Shown: piece by piece, positions 17,371 through 26,174 of the stretch | How positions within the stretch are numbered: position 1 is the stretch's first letter | How the letters are laid out: each line of letters opens with the position of its first letter | Origin: Rubrivivax rivuli | GTDB lineage: Bacteria; Pseudomonadota; Gammaproteobacteria; Burkholderiales; Burkholderiaceae_C | Assembly: GCF_004016505.1 (NCBI RefSeq) | Contig: NZ_SACR01000005.1 | Coordinates: 496,001 to 560,000, forward strand | DNA length: 64,000 nt | Direction: 5' to 3' | The notes under the pieces: generated by a model | Databases searched by the model: none | What the model saw: only the letters and a program-made list of their open reading frames with translations | Told to the model about the DNA's origin: nothing | Program-made: the position numbers and the translations under genes

Positions 17371-17594
17371 GCGATCGTGTGAAACAACTATGCGACGAAC
17401 TCGCCGCTTCCGGCGCGGTGGCCGGTGCGCTCGCTCGTCCGAAGAAATCCGCCTTGACGTTGCCGCCCGGCTGTGCTGCGCCGGTTCGCAAGAAGCGTGC
17501 CCCGGCATGGTCCTCGCAAGACGTTCCATTTTCGTGACAAGACGTGGCGTGGGACACTCCGGGTGGCGTTTTCGCCACGCATTGCCCGCGCTTC

Positions 17595-18155
17595 ATGCCA
17601 GAAATCCCCCCCATCCATGTGCGCCGCGCCCGGCCCGACGACGCCGCGGATTTCGCCCGCATGATGGGTGAGCCGGGTGTCTACGCCAACCTGATGCAGC
17701 TGCCACTGCCCAGCGAGGCGCTGTGGCGCAAGCGCCTGGAAGCGGCAGCCGACCCCGACCGGCCCGACCTGCAGCTGGTGGCGGAGCAGGCCGGCGTGGT
17801 GGTGGGCAGCGCCGGCCTGCACCCCATGCCGCAACTGCGCCGGCGCCACGCTGCCATGCTGGGTATCAGCGTGGTGCCCGCGGCCCAGGGCTGCGGCGTC
17901 GGCAGTGCCCTGATGCAAGCGCTGTGCGATTACGCCGATGGCTGGGCGCAGATCCTGCGCATCGAACTGACCGTCTTCACCGACAACGCGCGTGCCATCC
18001 GGCTGTACGAACGTTTCGGCTTCCGCCACGAAGGCACGCACCGTGCCTACGCGCTGCGCGACGGCGTCTACGCCGACGTCCACGCGATGGCGCGGCTGCA
18101 CCCGCGCCCGCCCGCGCTGTCACTCCCTTCCCAAGAACCCTCGCCCGCACCATGA
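17595..18155 (+). CDS. GNAT family N-acetyltransferase
   Basis: This 186-residue GNAT-fold protein would transfer an acetyl group from acetyl-CoA to an amine. The acetyl-CoA pyrophosphate loop is QGCGVGSALM (Q-x-x-G-x-G) near residue 98. It is followed by the strand-helix segment LTVFTDNARAIRLYERFGF and the ending GVYADVHAMARL, which resemble YhhY/L-amino-acid acetyltransferases. The ATG at 17595 is chosen because similarity begins with IHVRRARPDDAADFARM. The stop overlaps the start of the next gene (ATGA), so both are co-translated. The substrate is unknown. Confidence 0.85.
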   Translation: MPEIPPIHVRRARPDDAADFARMMGEPGVYANLMQLPLPSEALWRKRLEAAADPDRPDLQLVAEQAGVVVGSAGLHPMPQLRRRHAAMLGISVVPAAQGCGVGSALMQALCDYADGWAQILRIELTVFTDNARAIRLYERFGFRHEGTHRAYALRDGVYADVHAMARLHPRPPALSLPSQEPSPAP

Positions 18156-18937
18156 ACCCCAGGCCCCCCCGCCAGAGCAGCCCTGCCGAACTTGAGGCCT
18201 TCGACAAGACCGTCGAGGCCCTGGCCGGCTTCAACCCCGAGATCAGCTTCGAGTGGGTGGACGGCTTCCTTGCCGCCATCGCCGCCGCGCCGCGCCTGCC
18301 TGCGGTGGAAGCGTGGCTGCCCGCGATGTGCGGTGATGCTTTCGAGCGCGCTTTCGCCGACCCCGCATCGGCCGAACCGGCGCAGGCCGCGCTCGCAGCG
18401 CGTCTGAAGGTGCTGTGCGACCAGCTCGACCCCGAGGCGCTGCTCGACGACCCCGACCAGCTGCGCCTGGACCCGCTGATCGGCGAGGTGAGCGACGAAG
18501 ACCGCCAGCGCCTGGTCGACGAAGGCGCGCTTTCGGCCGAAGAAGCCCAGGCGGTGCAGACCGGCGGGCTGTGGGCCGAAGGCTTCTTCGACGGCGTGGC
18601 GGCTTTCCCGGCGCTGTGGGAAGAGCCGCCGCACGAAGACGCCTCGGTGCTCTTCAAGCAGGCCTTCGACCAGATCGCGGCGCTGCTGATGCCGCCGGGC
18701 AGCGAGGAGTGGAAGGCCCACGTGGCCGAGCACTATCCCAAGGCCGGCGAAGGCGAGCCCACGCGTGACGACCTGCTCGCCGAGGCCTGCATGTCGGTGC
18801 AGGACCTGCGCCTGTTCTGGGTGGATTTCGCACCCAAGACCGAGACGCGGCGCGTGGAGGCCACGCCCGGCCGCAACGACCCTTGCCACTGCGGCAGCGG
18901 CAAGAAATTCAAGAAGTGCCACGGCGCGGCGGCGTGA
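18152..18937 (+). CDS. YecA/UPF0149 family protein with SEC-C metal-binding motif
   Basis: This 261-residue protein has an N-terminal UPF0149 (YecA-like) helical domain, with FEWVDGFLAAIAAAP near residue 31. The C-terminus RNDPCHCGSGKKFKKCHG is the SEC-C zinc motif (Cys-x-Cys ... Cys-His), as found at the end of SecA. Such proteins are thought to bind zinc and associate with translation or Sec factors, but the exact role is not established. Translation is probably coupled to the GNAT gene through a 4-nt overlap. It is convergent with cioB. Confidence 0.88.
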   Translation: MNPRPPRQSSPAELEAFDKTVEALAGFNPEISFEWVDGFLAAIAAAPRLPAVEAWLPAMCGDAFERAFADPASAEPAQAALAARLKVLCDQLDPEALLDDPDQLRLDPLIGEVSDEDRQRLVDEGALSAEEAQAVQTGGLWAEGFFDGVAAFPALWEEPPHEDASVLFKQAFDQIAALLMPPGSEEWKAHVAEHYPKAGEGEPTRDDLLAEACMSVQDLRLFWVDFAPKTETRRVEATPGRNDPCHCGSGKKFKKCHGAAA

Positions 18938-18959
18938 GCCGCCGCAACCGGAAACGCGC

Positions 18960-19955
18960 TCAGGCGTAGGAAAGCTCGCGCGCCTTGCCCCAGAAGACCC
19001 GGTAGCTGAAGATCGTGTAGCCCACGATCGCCGGCACCGTGATGGCACAGCCGATGGCGATGACGGCCAGGCTCTCGGTGGCGCTGGCGGCTTGCCAGAT
19101 GGTCAGGCGGTCGATCACCACGTAGGGGAAGAGGCTGTAGGCCAGCCCGATGGCCCCGAGCAGGAAGACCGACACCACGGCCACGAAGGGCGCCCAGCAC
19201 AGCCGGCCCAGCACCTGCTTGCTGTTGAGCACCGCGCGCGCGGCCACCAGCGCGGCCAGCGTCATCAGCGGGATGGGCAGCAGTGCGATGAACTCGGGCA
19301 TCGTGAACCAGCGCGAGCGCACGGTCTCGCTCACCACGGGCGTGGCCAGGCTGATCAGGCCCATGCCCGCCACCACGGGTGCCCAGGCCAGCTTGGCCCA
19401 CTTCACCGCGTGCTGCTGCAGTTCACCTTCGGTCTTCATGATCAGCCAGCCCGCGCCCAGCAGCACATAGGCCGCCGGCAGCAGCAGGGCGATCACGCCC
19501 GCGAACAACATGAACGGCCAGCCCTCCTGCAGCCCGGTGATGTAGCGCCCGAGCATCCAGCCCTGCGACACCGCCGCCAGGCCCGAGCCGGCGAAGAAGG
19601 CGAAGTTCCACAGCGGCTTGTGAACCGCCTGCGCCTTGACACGGAAATCGAAGGCCACGCCGCGCAGGATCAGCCCCACCAGCATCAGCGCCACCGGCAG
19701 GTACAGCGCCGTCAGCACCATGCCGTGCGCCTTCGGGAAGGCGATGAGCAGGATGCCCACGCCCAGCACCAGCCAGGTTTCGTTGGCGTCCCAGAAGGGG
19801 CCGATGCTGGAGATCATGGTGTCCTTCTGGTCGTCGGTGGCGCGGTGCAGCAGCAGGCCCACACCGAGGTCGTAGCCGTCGAGGACCACGTAGGCCAGCA
19901 TCGACAGGCCCATCAGGGCCAGAAAGACGACCGGCAGGGCTTCGCCCCAGCTCAT
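18960..19955 (-). CDS. cydB: Cytochrome bd-type ubiquinol oxidase subunit II (CioB/CydB)
   Basis: This 331-residue integral membrane protein is the second subunit of the bd-type terminal quinol oxidase, which reduces O2 to water without proton pumping. Family hallmarks are the N-terminal DGYDLGVGLLL region, GPFWDANETWLVLG near residue 55 and about eight hydrophobic helices. The ATG at 19955 overlaps the stop of cydA by 4 nt (ATGA). It is the last gene of the regulator-cydA-cydB operon. No cydX-like small ORF was found in the 22 bp before the convergent YecA gene. Confidence 0.95.
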   Translation of the reverse strand: MSWGEALPVVFLALMGLSMLAYVVLDGYDLGVGLLLHRATDDQKDTMISSIGPFWDANETWLVLGVGILLIAFPKAHGMVLTALYLPVALMLVGLILRGVAFDFRVKAQAVHKPLWNFAFFAGSGLAAVSQGWMLGRYITGLQEGWPFMLFAGVIALLLPAAYVLLGAGWLIMKTEGELQQHAVKWAKLAWAPVVAGMGLISLATPVVSETVRSRWFTMPEFIALLPIPLMTLAALVAARAVLNSKQVLGRLCWAPFVAVVSVFLLGAIGLAYSLFPYVVIDRLTIWQAASATESLAVIAIGCAITVPAIVGYTIFSYRVFWGKARELSYA

Positions 19956-21328
19956 GCGGCCCCCAAAGTCGCCGCGGGCTGGGCGGCGGGGCTGCCGGGC
20001 ATCTCCACCGGCTTCTCGGCCATGTACTTGACCACGCCCACGTAGGCCACGATGAGGCCGAGGTAGACGGTGACGTAGAGCGCCAGCGTCAGCGCGATCA
20101 TCGGGCTGGGCACGCTGGCCACCACCTCGTCCACACGCAGCAGGCCGTAGACCATGTAGGGCTGGCGGCCGATCTCGGTGACGTACCAGCCGGCCACCGT
20201 GGCCACCCAGCCGGAAAAGGTCATGCCCGCCAGGCCCCACAGCAGCGGCCGCGGCAGCTTTTCAGCCACCCAGGCGCGGCGGCGGTAGAGCCACAGGCCC
20301 ACCCAGCTGAAGGCCAGCATCAGCAGGCCGGCGCCCACCATCACGCGGAAGCCGTAGAACACCGGCGCCACGGGCGGGTGGTTGTAGCCCTTGGCGGTGT
20401 CGGTCGACTTGAAGTCGTTCAAGCCCTTGATCTCGCCATCGAGCTCGTGCGTGAGGATCAGCGAGGCCAGCTTCGGGATGCCGATCTCCAAGTGGTTGCT
20501 GCGCGTGGTTTCATCGGGCACGGCGAAGAGCAGCAGCGGGGCGCCTTTCTCGGTTTCCCACACGCCTTCCATGGCCGCCACCTTCTGCGGCTGGTGCTTC
20601 AGCGTGTTCAGGCCGTGGAAGTCGCCGGCCAGGATCTGCAGCGGGATCAGCACCGCGCCCAGCGTGAGCCCGGCGCGCAGCACCTTGGGGGTGCTGGCGT
20701 TGGCCTTGCCCTTGAGCAGTTGCCAGGCGCTCACCCCGGCCAGCACGAAGGCCACCGTCAGGCCCGAGGCCAGCAGCACGTGCACCAGGCGGTAGGGGAA
20801 GCTGGGGTTGAAGATCACCTCCAGCCAGGAGGTGACGAAGAACTCGCCGCCGCGGATCTCGTAGCCCGCAGGCGTGTGCATCCACGAGTTCAGCGCCAGG
20901 ATCCAGAAGGCGCTCATCGTCGTGCCGAAAGCCACCAGGAAGGTGGCGATGAGGTGCACGCGCTCGCTCACCTTGCCGTGGCCGAACAACATCACACCCA
21001 GGAAGGTGGCTTCCAGGAAGAATGCCGTCAGCACCTCGTAGCCCAGCAGCGGCCCGGCCACGTTGCCCACGCGCTCCATGAAGCCCGGCCAGTTGGTGCC
21101 GAACTGGAAGCTCATGGTGATGCCGCTGACCACGCCCAGCGCAAAGCTGAGCGCGAACACCTTGGTCCAGAAGCGGTAGGCCATCAGCCAGGCGTCGTCG
21201 CGGGTCCTCAGCCAGCGCAGGCGGAAGAAGAGCAGCGTCCACCCCAGTGCGATCGTGATCGTCGGGAAGAGGATGTGGAAGGTGATGTTGGCCGCGAACT
21301 GCATGCGGGCCAGGATCAGGGCGTCCAT
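19952..21328 (-). CDS. cydA: Cytochrome bd-type ubiquinol oxidase subunit I, short-Q-loop (CioA) type
   Basis: This 458-residue catalytic subunit carries the heme ligands and quinol site. His18 in the first helix (FAANITFHILFPTITI) is the likely heme ligand. The conserved quinol segment appears as EIGRQPYMVYGLLR near residue 390. The length is much shorter than E. coli CydA (about 520), which implies the short Q-loop found in cyanide-insensitive oxidases (CioA). It probably serves respiration at low oxygen or with inhibitors. The start shares one base with the stop of the upstream GbsR/MarR regulator (TGATG). Confidence 0.93.
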   Translation of the reverse strand: MDALILARMQFAANITFHILFPTITIALGWTLLFFRLRWLRTRDDAWLMAYRFWTKVFALSFALGVVSGITMSFQFGTNWPGFMERVGNVAGPLLGYEVLTAFFLEATFLGVMLFGHGKVSERVHLIATFLVAFGTTMSAFWILALNSWMHTPAGYEIRGGEFFVTSWLEVIFNPSFPYRLVHVLLASGLTVAFVLAGVSAWQLLKGKANASTPKVLRAGLTLGAVLIPLQILAGDFHGLNTLKHQPQKVAAMEGVWETEKGAPLLLFAVPDETTRSNHLEIGIPKLASLILTHELDGEIKGLNDFKSTDTAKGYNHPPVAPVFYGFRVMVGAGLLMLAFSWVGLWLYRRRAWVAEKLPRPLLWGLAGMTFSGWVATVAGWYVTEIGRQPYMVYGLLRVDEVVASVPSPMIALTLALYVTVYLGLIVAYVGVVKYMAEKPVEMPGSPAAQPAATLGAA

Positions 21329-21891
21329 CAGGCGATGTCCTTGGTGGGGGTGGGCTTGAGCTTGCCGGTGAACTCGAGCAGGCGCTGCACCTTCGAGCCC
21401 ATCTTCATCAGTTGCGAGAGGGTCTGCTGGTCCAGGCGCTGCACATCGTCGAACCAGGTGGTCATGAGTTCGATCAGGTCGTGCATGCCCTTCATGCGCT
21501 CCTGGGCGATGCGGTCGGCCTCGGTGGCGGGGTGCTCCAGCAGCGCGTTGCGCAGCATCGACAGCGTGGGTTCGATCTCGCGACGGCGGCGCTCGGCGGC
21601 CAGGGTCTGGAAGATCTCCCAGGCGTCGCTGGGCGCTTCGAAGTACTCGCGCCGGTCACCTGGAAAGTGGCGCAGCTTCACCAGCCGCCAGGCCTGCAGT
21701 TCCTTCAGGCCCATGCTCACGTTGCTGCGGCTGAACTCCAGCTTCTCGGCGATCTCGTCGGCGTGCACCGGCTCGGGCGCGACGAAGATCAGCGCATAGA
21801 TCTGACCGACGGTGCGGTTGATGCCCCAGCGGCTGCCCATTTCGCCGAAATGGCCGACGAAGGCGCTGACGAGGGGCGAGAGTTGCGACAT
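21328..21891 (-). CDS. GbsR/MarR family transcriptional regulator
   Basis: This 187-residue winged-helix protein has the helix-turn-helix VHADEIAEKLEFSRSNVSMGLKELQAWRLV near residues 42-70. The following segment, LRHFPGDRREYFEAPSDAW, is typical of the GbsR subgroup. The C-terminal ~100 residues are helical and probably dimerise. It is the first gene of an operon with the bd oxidase and overlaps cydA by one base, so it is a strong candidate autoregulator of the oxidase. Two TGAA-NN-TTCA palindromes lie just upstream. The inducing signal is unknown. Confidence 0.88.
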   Translation of the reverse strand: MSQLSPLVSAFVGHFGEMGSRWGINRTVGQIYALIFVAPEPVHADEIAEKLEFSRSNVSMGLKELQAWRLVKLRHFPGDRREYFEAPSDAWEIFQTLAAERRRREIEPTLSMLRNALLEHPATEADRIAQERMKGMHDLIELMTTWFDDVQRLDQQTLSQLMKMGSKVQRLLEFTGKLKPTPTKDIA

Positions 21892-21930
21892 GAGAGCTTA
21901 TCGGCCGATTTCGGAGGAGCCTGAGTCTAG

Positions 21931-21960
21931 TGAAAGTTCAGTAATTCCTGAAAATTCAGG
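21931..21960. promoter_or_regulatory. Candidate operator: two TGAA-NN-TTCA palindromes
   Basis: TGAAAGTTCA (21931-21940) and TGAAAATTCA (21949-21958, inside the perfect palindrome CCTGAAAATTCAGG at 21947-21960) are spaced 18 bp start to start, 40-70 bp upstream of the regulator start. This fits two dimer sites on nearby turns of the helix. The spacer also serves the divergent coaBC gene. Confidence 0.55.
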
Positions 21961-22035
21961 CGGCGATGCACTCCCCGCCAACGTGGCCTTTGTCGCGGGT
22001 TGGCTCGTGTCGTGCGGCTGCTAGAGTCGCGCCCC

Positions 22036-23259
22036 ATGCTGGAAGCCGCCGCCCTGCAGGGCAAACACATCGTGCTGGGGCTGTCGGGCGGCGTGGCCTG
22101 CTACAAGGCCGCCGAGCTGACACGCGAGCTCACCAAGGCCGGCGCCACCGTGCAGGTGGTGATGACCGAGGCCGCGCTGCAGTTCATCACCGTGGCCACG
22201 ATGCAGGCCCTGAGCGGGCGCCCGGTCTACACGAACCAGTGGGACGGCCGCGAGCCCAACCACATGCCGCACATCAACCTCACCCGCCAGGCCGATGCCG
22301 TGCTGGTGGCGCCGGCCAGTGCCGACTTCATCGCCCAACTGGCGCAGGGTCGAGCGGGAGAACTGCTGGCCTTGCTGTGCCTGGCCCGCCCCATCGAGCG
22401 CTGCCCGCTGCTGCTGGCCCCGGCCATGAACCGCGAGATGTGGGCCCACCCCGCCACGCAGCGCAACGTGGCCCAGGTGCGCGCCGACGGCGCCACCGTG
22501 CTCGGCCCGGCCCCGGGCGACCAGGCCTGCGGCGAGGTGGGCGACGGCCGCATGCTCGAAGCTGCAGAGCTGCGCGACGAACTCATCGCCTTCTTCCAGC
22601 CCAAGCTCCTGGCCGGCCGGCGCGTGCTGGTGACGGCCGGCCCCACCTTCGAGGCGCTGGACCCCGTGCGCGGCCTCACCAACCTGAGCAGCGGCAAGAT
22701 GGGTTTTGCCATCGCCCACGCCGCGGCCGAGGCCGGCGCGCAGGTGACGCTGGTGGCCGGCCCCGTGCACCTGCCCACACCGCGCGGCGTGCAGCGCCTG
22801 AACGTGCGCAGCGCGCAGCAGATGTTCGACGCCGTGCTGCCGCTGGCGCCCGCGCACGAGCTCTTCATCGCCACTGCCGCCGTGGCCGATTGGCGCCCGG
22901 CGGCCGTGGCCGAGCAGAAGCTCAAGAAGGACGGCAGCGGACGCGTGCCGGCCTTCGAGATGACCGAGAACCCCGACATCCTGGCGGCCGTGGCGCGCCT
23001 GCCCGAGGCCCAGCGCCCTTGGTGCGTGGGCTTCGCTGCCGAGAGCGAGAAGGTGCTCGAGCACGCGCGTGCCAAACGCCTGCGCAAGGGCATCCCGCTC
23101 ATCGTGGCCAACCACGGGCCGTCGACCTTCGGCCAGGACCACAACGCCCTCGTGCTGGTGCACGAAGGCGGCGAGACCGAACTGCCCGCCGCCGACAAGC
23201 TGACGCTGGCGCGCCAGCTGGTGGCCGAAGTGGCGCGCCTGGCGCCGCGGCGTGCCTGA
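22036..23259 (+). CDS. coaBC: Bifunctional phosphopantothenoylcysteine decarboxylase/synthetase
   Basis: CoaBC makes 4'-phosphopantetheine for CoA in two steps: cysteine ligation to phosphopantothenate (C-terminal CoaB) and FMN-dependent decarboxylation (N-terminal CoaC). The 407-residue protein has the FMN-binding GGVACYKAAEL near residue 17, the CoaC motif PAMNREMW near 130 and the reactive loop GDQACGEVGDGRM near 160. The CoaB nucleotide-binding segment VTAGPTFEALDPVRGLTN is near 200. The ATG at 22036 starts right before the first strand. The dut gene follows after 26 bp, a common partner of coaBC. Confidence 0.96.
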   Translation: MLEAAALQGKHIVLGLSGGVACYKAAELTRELTKAGATVQVVMTEAALQFITVATMQALSGRPVYTNQWDGREPNHMPHINLTRQADAVLVAPASADFIAQLAQGRAGELLALLCLARPIERCPLLLAPAMNREMWAHPATQRNVAQVRADGATVLGPAPGDQACGEVGDGRMLEAAELRDELIAFFQPKLLAGRRVLVTAGPTFEALDPVRGLTNLSSGKMGFAIAHAAAEAGAQVTLVAGPVHLPTPRGVQRLNVRSAQQMFDAVLPLAPAHELFIATAAVADWRPAAVAEQKLKKDGSGRVPAFEMTENPDILAAVARLPEAQRPWCVGFAAESEKVLEHARAKRLRKGIPLIVANHGPSTFGQDHNALVLVHEGGETELPAADKLTLARQLVAEVARLAPRRA

Positions 23260-23285
23260 GTTCCCCTTTGCCTGCGATTGCCGAG

Positions 23286-23735
23286 ATGACCACTGTCGAA
23301 GTCAAGCTGCTCGACCCCCGCATGGCCGAAGCCCTGCCGGCCTACGCCACCCCCGGCAGCGCCGGCCTGGATCTGCGCGCCTGTCTCGATGCCCCGCTGG
23401 AACTGCAGCCGGGTGCGGCTGCGCTCATCCCCACCGGCCTGGCCGTGCACATCGGCGACCCGAACCTGGCCGCGATGCTGCTGCCGCGCTCGGGCCTGGG
23501 CCACAAGCACGGCATCGTGCTGGGCAACCTGGTGGGGCTGATCGACAGCGACTACCAGGGCCCGCTGATGGTGAGCTGCTGGAACCGCGGCAGCGTGGCC
23601 TACACGGTGCAGCCGATGGAGCGCATCGCGCAGATGGTCATCGTGCCGGTGGTGCAGGCGGCCTTCCGCGTGGTGGACAGCTTCGAGAGCAGCGCGCGTG
23701 GCGCCGGCGGTTTCGGCAGCACCGGGCGCGCCTGA
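23286..23735 (+). CDS. dut: Deoxyuridine 5'-triphosphate nucleotidohydrolase (dUTPase)
   Basis: This trimeric dUTPase converts dUTP to dUMP and pyrophosphate. The 149-residue protein contains the five motifs: PGSAGLDLRA (1), PRSGLGHKHGI (2-3), GLIDSDYQGPL (3), RIAQMVIVPV (4), and the glycine-rich C-terminal ARGAGGFGSTG (5). The start at 23286 places motif 1 at residue ~20 as expected. It is probably co-transcribed with coaBC and convergent with the SlyD-like gene, which lies 17 bp away. Confidence 0.96.
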   Translation: MTTVEVKLLDPRMAEALPAYATPGSAGLDLRACLDAPLELQPGAAALIPTGLAVHIGDPNLAAMLLPRSGLGHKHGIVLGNLVGLIDSDYQGPLMVSCWNRGSVAYTVQPMERIAQMVIVPVVQAAFRVVDSFESSARGAGGFGSTGRA

Positions 23736-23752
23736 GCCGGCCGATCAGCGAT

Positions 23753-24280
23753 TCAGTGCAGGTGCCCGTCGGGCTTGGCGGCGCCGCCGGCCAGCACCGT
23801 GACGGGTTCGCCGCCCACGGTGCGTGATTCGATCTCTTCCGGCGTGGCCTCGCGCACATCGCGCACCTGGATGTGCATGCGCAGTGACATGCCCGCCAGC
23901 GGGTGGTTGCCGTCCAGCACCACGTGCGACGGGTAGATCTCGGTGACCAGGTAGATCACATCGGCGGGCATGTCGGCCGTGGCGTGGCCCTCGGGCAGGC
24001 CTTCGAAGGCCATGCCGGTTTCCAGCTTCTCGGGGAAAAGCGCGCGGTCTTCAAAGCACACCAGCTCGGGCTTGTAGTCGCCGAAGGCGTGCTCGGGTTC
24101 GAGGTGCAACTGCAACTCGGCACCGATGCCGTGGCCGGCCAGGGCTTCTTCCACCTTGGCCAGCAGGTCGTCGCCGCCGAAAAAGAACTCGACCGGCTGG
24201 TTCAACTCGTCGATGGGGCGGTTCTGCCCGTCGGTGAGCTGCCAGGTCAGGCTCACGACGCAAGGGTCTGAAATCTGCAT
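23753..24280 (-). CDS. SlyD-like FKBP-type peptidyl-prolyl cis-trans isomerase
   Basis: This 175-residue protein has a split FKBP domain (LTDGQNRPIDELNQPVEFFF ... EHAFGDYKPEL ... VVLDGNHPLAGMSLRMHIQV). An inserted flap follows the first part, as in the SlyD chaperone/prolyl isomerases. The conserved DGNHPLAG is diagnostic. The metal-binding His/Cys tail of E. coli SlyD is missing, so it is a chaperone-type isomerase rather than a nickel-storage protein. It is divergent from the ycfD-like gene. A TGA ends it after GHLH. Confidence 0.9.
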   Translation of the reverse strand: MQISDPCVVSLTWQLTDGQNRPIDELNQPVEFFFGGDDLLAKVEEALAGHGIGAELQLHLEPEHAFGDYKPELVCFEDRALFPEKLETGMAFEGLPEGHATADMPADVIYLVTEIYPSHVVLDGNHPLAGMSLRMHIQVRDVREATPEEIESRTVGGEPVTVLAGGAAKPDGHLH

Positions 24281-24346
24281 GCGCAGGATGATGTCACAGC
24301 CCCTGCGCGGGGCCGACCGGCGCGGGCCATCGGCCAGAATGCCCCG

Positions 24347-25480
24347 ATGGACGTGAACCTGAAGACCCCGCTGCTGGGCGGCCTGAGCCCCGCCACCTTC
24401 ATGCGCCGGCATTGGCAGAAGAAGCCGCTGCTCGTGCGGCAGGCGCTCGCGGGCGTGCAGCCGCCGCTGCCCCGGCCCGCGCTGTTCAGCCTGGCGGAAC
24501 AGGAAGGGGTGGAGTCGCGCCTCGTGCAGCGCACCGGCCCGGGTGCCACCGACTGGCGCGTGCGCCAAGGCCCGCTGCCGCGCCGCGCCTTGCCGCCGGT
24601 GGCGCGTCCGGGCTGGACGCTGCTGGTGCAGGGCCTCGATCTGCACGTGCCGGCCGCGCGTGCGCTGCTCGAGCGCTTCCGCTTCGTGCCCGATGTGCGA
24701 CTCGACGACCTCATGGTCTCGTGGGCCAGCCCCGGCGGCGGCGTGGGTGCGCACGTCGACAGCTACGACGTCTTCCTGCTGCAGGTGCAAGGCCGGCGCG
24801 AGTGGCGCATCGCGCCCCCGGCGGGCCGGGGCGAGCCGGCCTGGGTGGAGGGGGCGCCGCTGAAGCAACTGCGCGACTTCTCACCCACCGAAACCTGGGT
24901 GCTGGAGCCCGGCGACATGCTCTACCTGCCCCCCGGCTGGGGCCACGACGGCACCGCGGTGGGGGGCGACTGCATGACCTGCTCCATCGGCTTCCGCTCG
25001 CCGTCGGCGGGCGAACTCGCGCGTGAACTGCTGCTGCGCCTGTCGGACGACGAAGGCGCACCGGGCCTTTACCGCGATCCGCGGCAGGCCGCCACCGCGC
25101 AGCCCGGCGAACTGCCGCCTGCGCTGCTGCAGTTCGCGCAGCGCGCGCTGCTGCGCCACCTGGCCGACCCGCAGGCGCTGCCGCGCGCGCTGGGCGAGAT
25201 CCTCACCGAGCCCAAGCCACAGGTGTGGTTCGAAGGCCGAGATGCGGCAGGCCGTGGCAGCGTGGTGCTCGATGCACGCACGCGCATGGCCTACGACGCG
25301 CGCCACGTCTTCATCAACGGCGAGTCTTTCGTGGCGGGTGGGCGCGACGCGCGCCTGATGCGGCAGTTTGCCGACACCCGCACGCTCAGCGCCCGCGACC
25401 GGGCCCTGCTCAGCGAGGGCGCTGCAGAACTGCTGGGCGACTGGCTGGGCGCCGGCTGGGCCCACGAGCAAGCGGCATGA
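24347..25480 (+). CDS. YcfD/RoxA-type JmjC ribosomal oxygenase
   Basis: This 377-residue 2-oxoglutarate/Fe(II) oxygenase belongs to the cupin/JmjC group whose E. coli member (YcfD/RoxA) hydroxylates an arginine of ribosomal protein L16. The Fe ligands HxD are in VGAHVDSYDVFLLQ near residue 140, and the distal His is in LPPGWGHDGTAVGG near 202. The N-terminal TFMRRHWQKKPLLVRQA is characteristic. The C-terminal winged-helix region is present, so the length is normal. The stop overlaps the start of the following small gene by 4 nt. Confidence 0.92.
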   Translation: MDVNLKTPLLGGLSPATFMRRHWQKKPLLVRQALAGVQPPLPRPALFSLAEQEGVESRLVQRTGPGATDWRVRQGPLPRRALPPVARPGWTLLVQGLDLHVPAARALLERFRFVPDVRLDDLMVSWASPGGGVGAHVDSYDVFLLQVQGRREWRIAPPAGRGEPAWVEGAPLKQLRDFSPTETWVLEPGDMLYLPPGWGHDGTAVGGDCMTCSIGFRSPSAGELARELLLRLSDDEGAPGLYRDPRQAATAQPGELPPALLQFAQRALLRHLADPQALPRALGEILTEPKPQVWFEGRDAAGRGSVVLDARTRMAYDARHVFINGESFVAGGRDARLMRQFADTRTLSARDRALLSEGAAELLGDWLGAGWAHEQAA

Positions 25481-25995
25481 GCACACCCACGCCCGGCGAC
25501 GCTGAGCCCGCGCCGCCCGTCATCGACAGCCGCGCTTCGGCGCAGGCGGCGCTGCGCTGGGGTTTCGATGCGGCGATGGCCGAGGGCGCGCGGCGCATCG
25601 TTTGTGTCGACCGCGATTGGGCTGCGTGGCCGATGCTGGACGACGCCGGCTTGCACCAGGCCCTGGCCGGCTGGCTGAAGCGGCCGCAGCGCCGGCTGGT
25701 GCTGGTGGGGCGGGGCTTCGACCGCCTCTCGGTGCGTTGCCCGCGCCTGGAGCGTTGGCGCGCCGACTGGATGCACGCCATCGAAGCCTGGGCCCTGCCC
25801 GACGAGGCCGCCTGGGCCGAGCCGCCCAGCCTGCTGGTGAGCGACGGCTCGGTCAGCGTGCACCTGCTCGATGCGGAAACGGGCCGCGGACGGGCCGAAC
25901 GCGAGGTCCGCCGCGCACGGCAGTGGTGCGAAGAGATCGATGCGGCGATACAACGCTCGGAACGCACTTGGGCGGTGCGTCCACTCGGGCTCTAG
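25477..25995 (+). CDS. Conserved hypothetical protein downstream of ycfD
   Basis: This is a 172-residue cytosolic protein, rich in Trp and Arg. It has alternating strand-helix pattern segments such as RRIVCVDRDWAAWPML and RRLVLVGRGFDRLSVRCPRLERW. It resembles short uncharacterised proteins (DUF7931-like) that sit beside ycfD in Burkholderiales, but the family assignment is from memory. No catalytic motif is seen. The ATGA overlap with the preceding oxygenase gene indicates coupled translation and perhaps a functional link. Confidence 0.65.
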   Translation: MSTPTPGDAEPAPPVIDSRASAQAALRWGFDAAMAEGARRIVCVDRDWAAWPMLDDAGLHQALAGWLKRPQRRLVLVGRGFDRLSVRCPRLERWRADWMHAIEAWALPDEAAWAEPPSLLVSDGSVSVHLLDAETGRGRAEREVRRARQWCEEIDAAIQRSERTWAVRPLGL

Positions 25996-26014
25996 GGATA
26001 GCCCCTATTCAGGC

Positions 26015-26020
26015 TATACT
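26015..26020 (+). promoter_or_regulatory. Candidate -10 box (TATACT) of the lipoprotein gene
   Basis: TATACT stands out in the gap before the lipoprotein gene, with a leader of ~150 nt. Inverted repeats ATAGCC/GGCTAT and TAGCCC/GGGCTA flank it (26000-26030). No good -35 lies 17 bp upstream. Confidence 0.35.
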
Positions 26021-26174
26021 TGTGGGCTAGACGCGGGGCGGAGAGCTCCCGGGTCTGAGTGATCTCTGTGTTTCCTTCCCGAAATCGCTTCCCGAAAGCG
26101 GGCCGGTGCCACAGCGTCATGCTCGCTTTAGTAGCTCTGTTTCCAACCTCGACAACATCCCTTTAGGTCCACAC

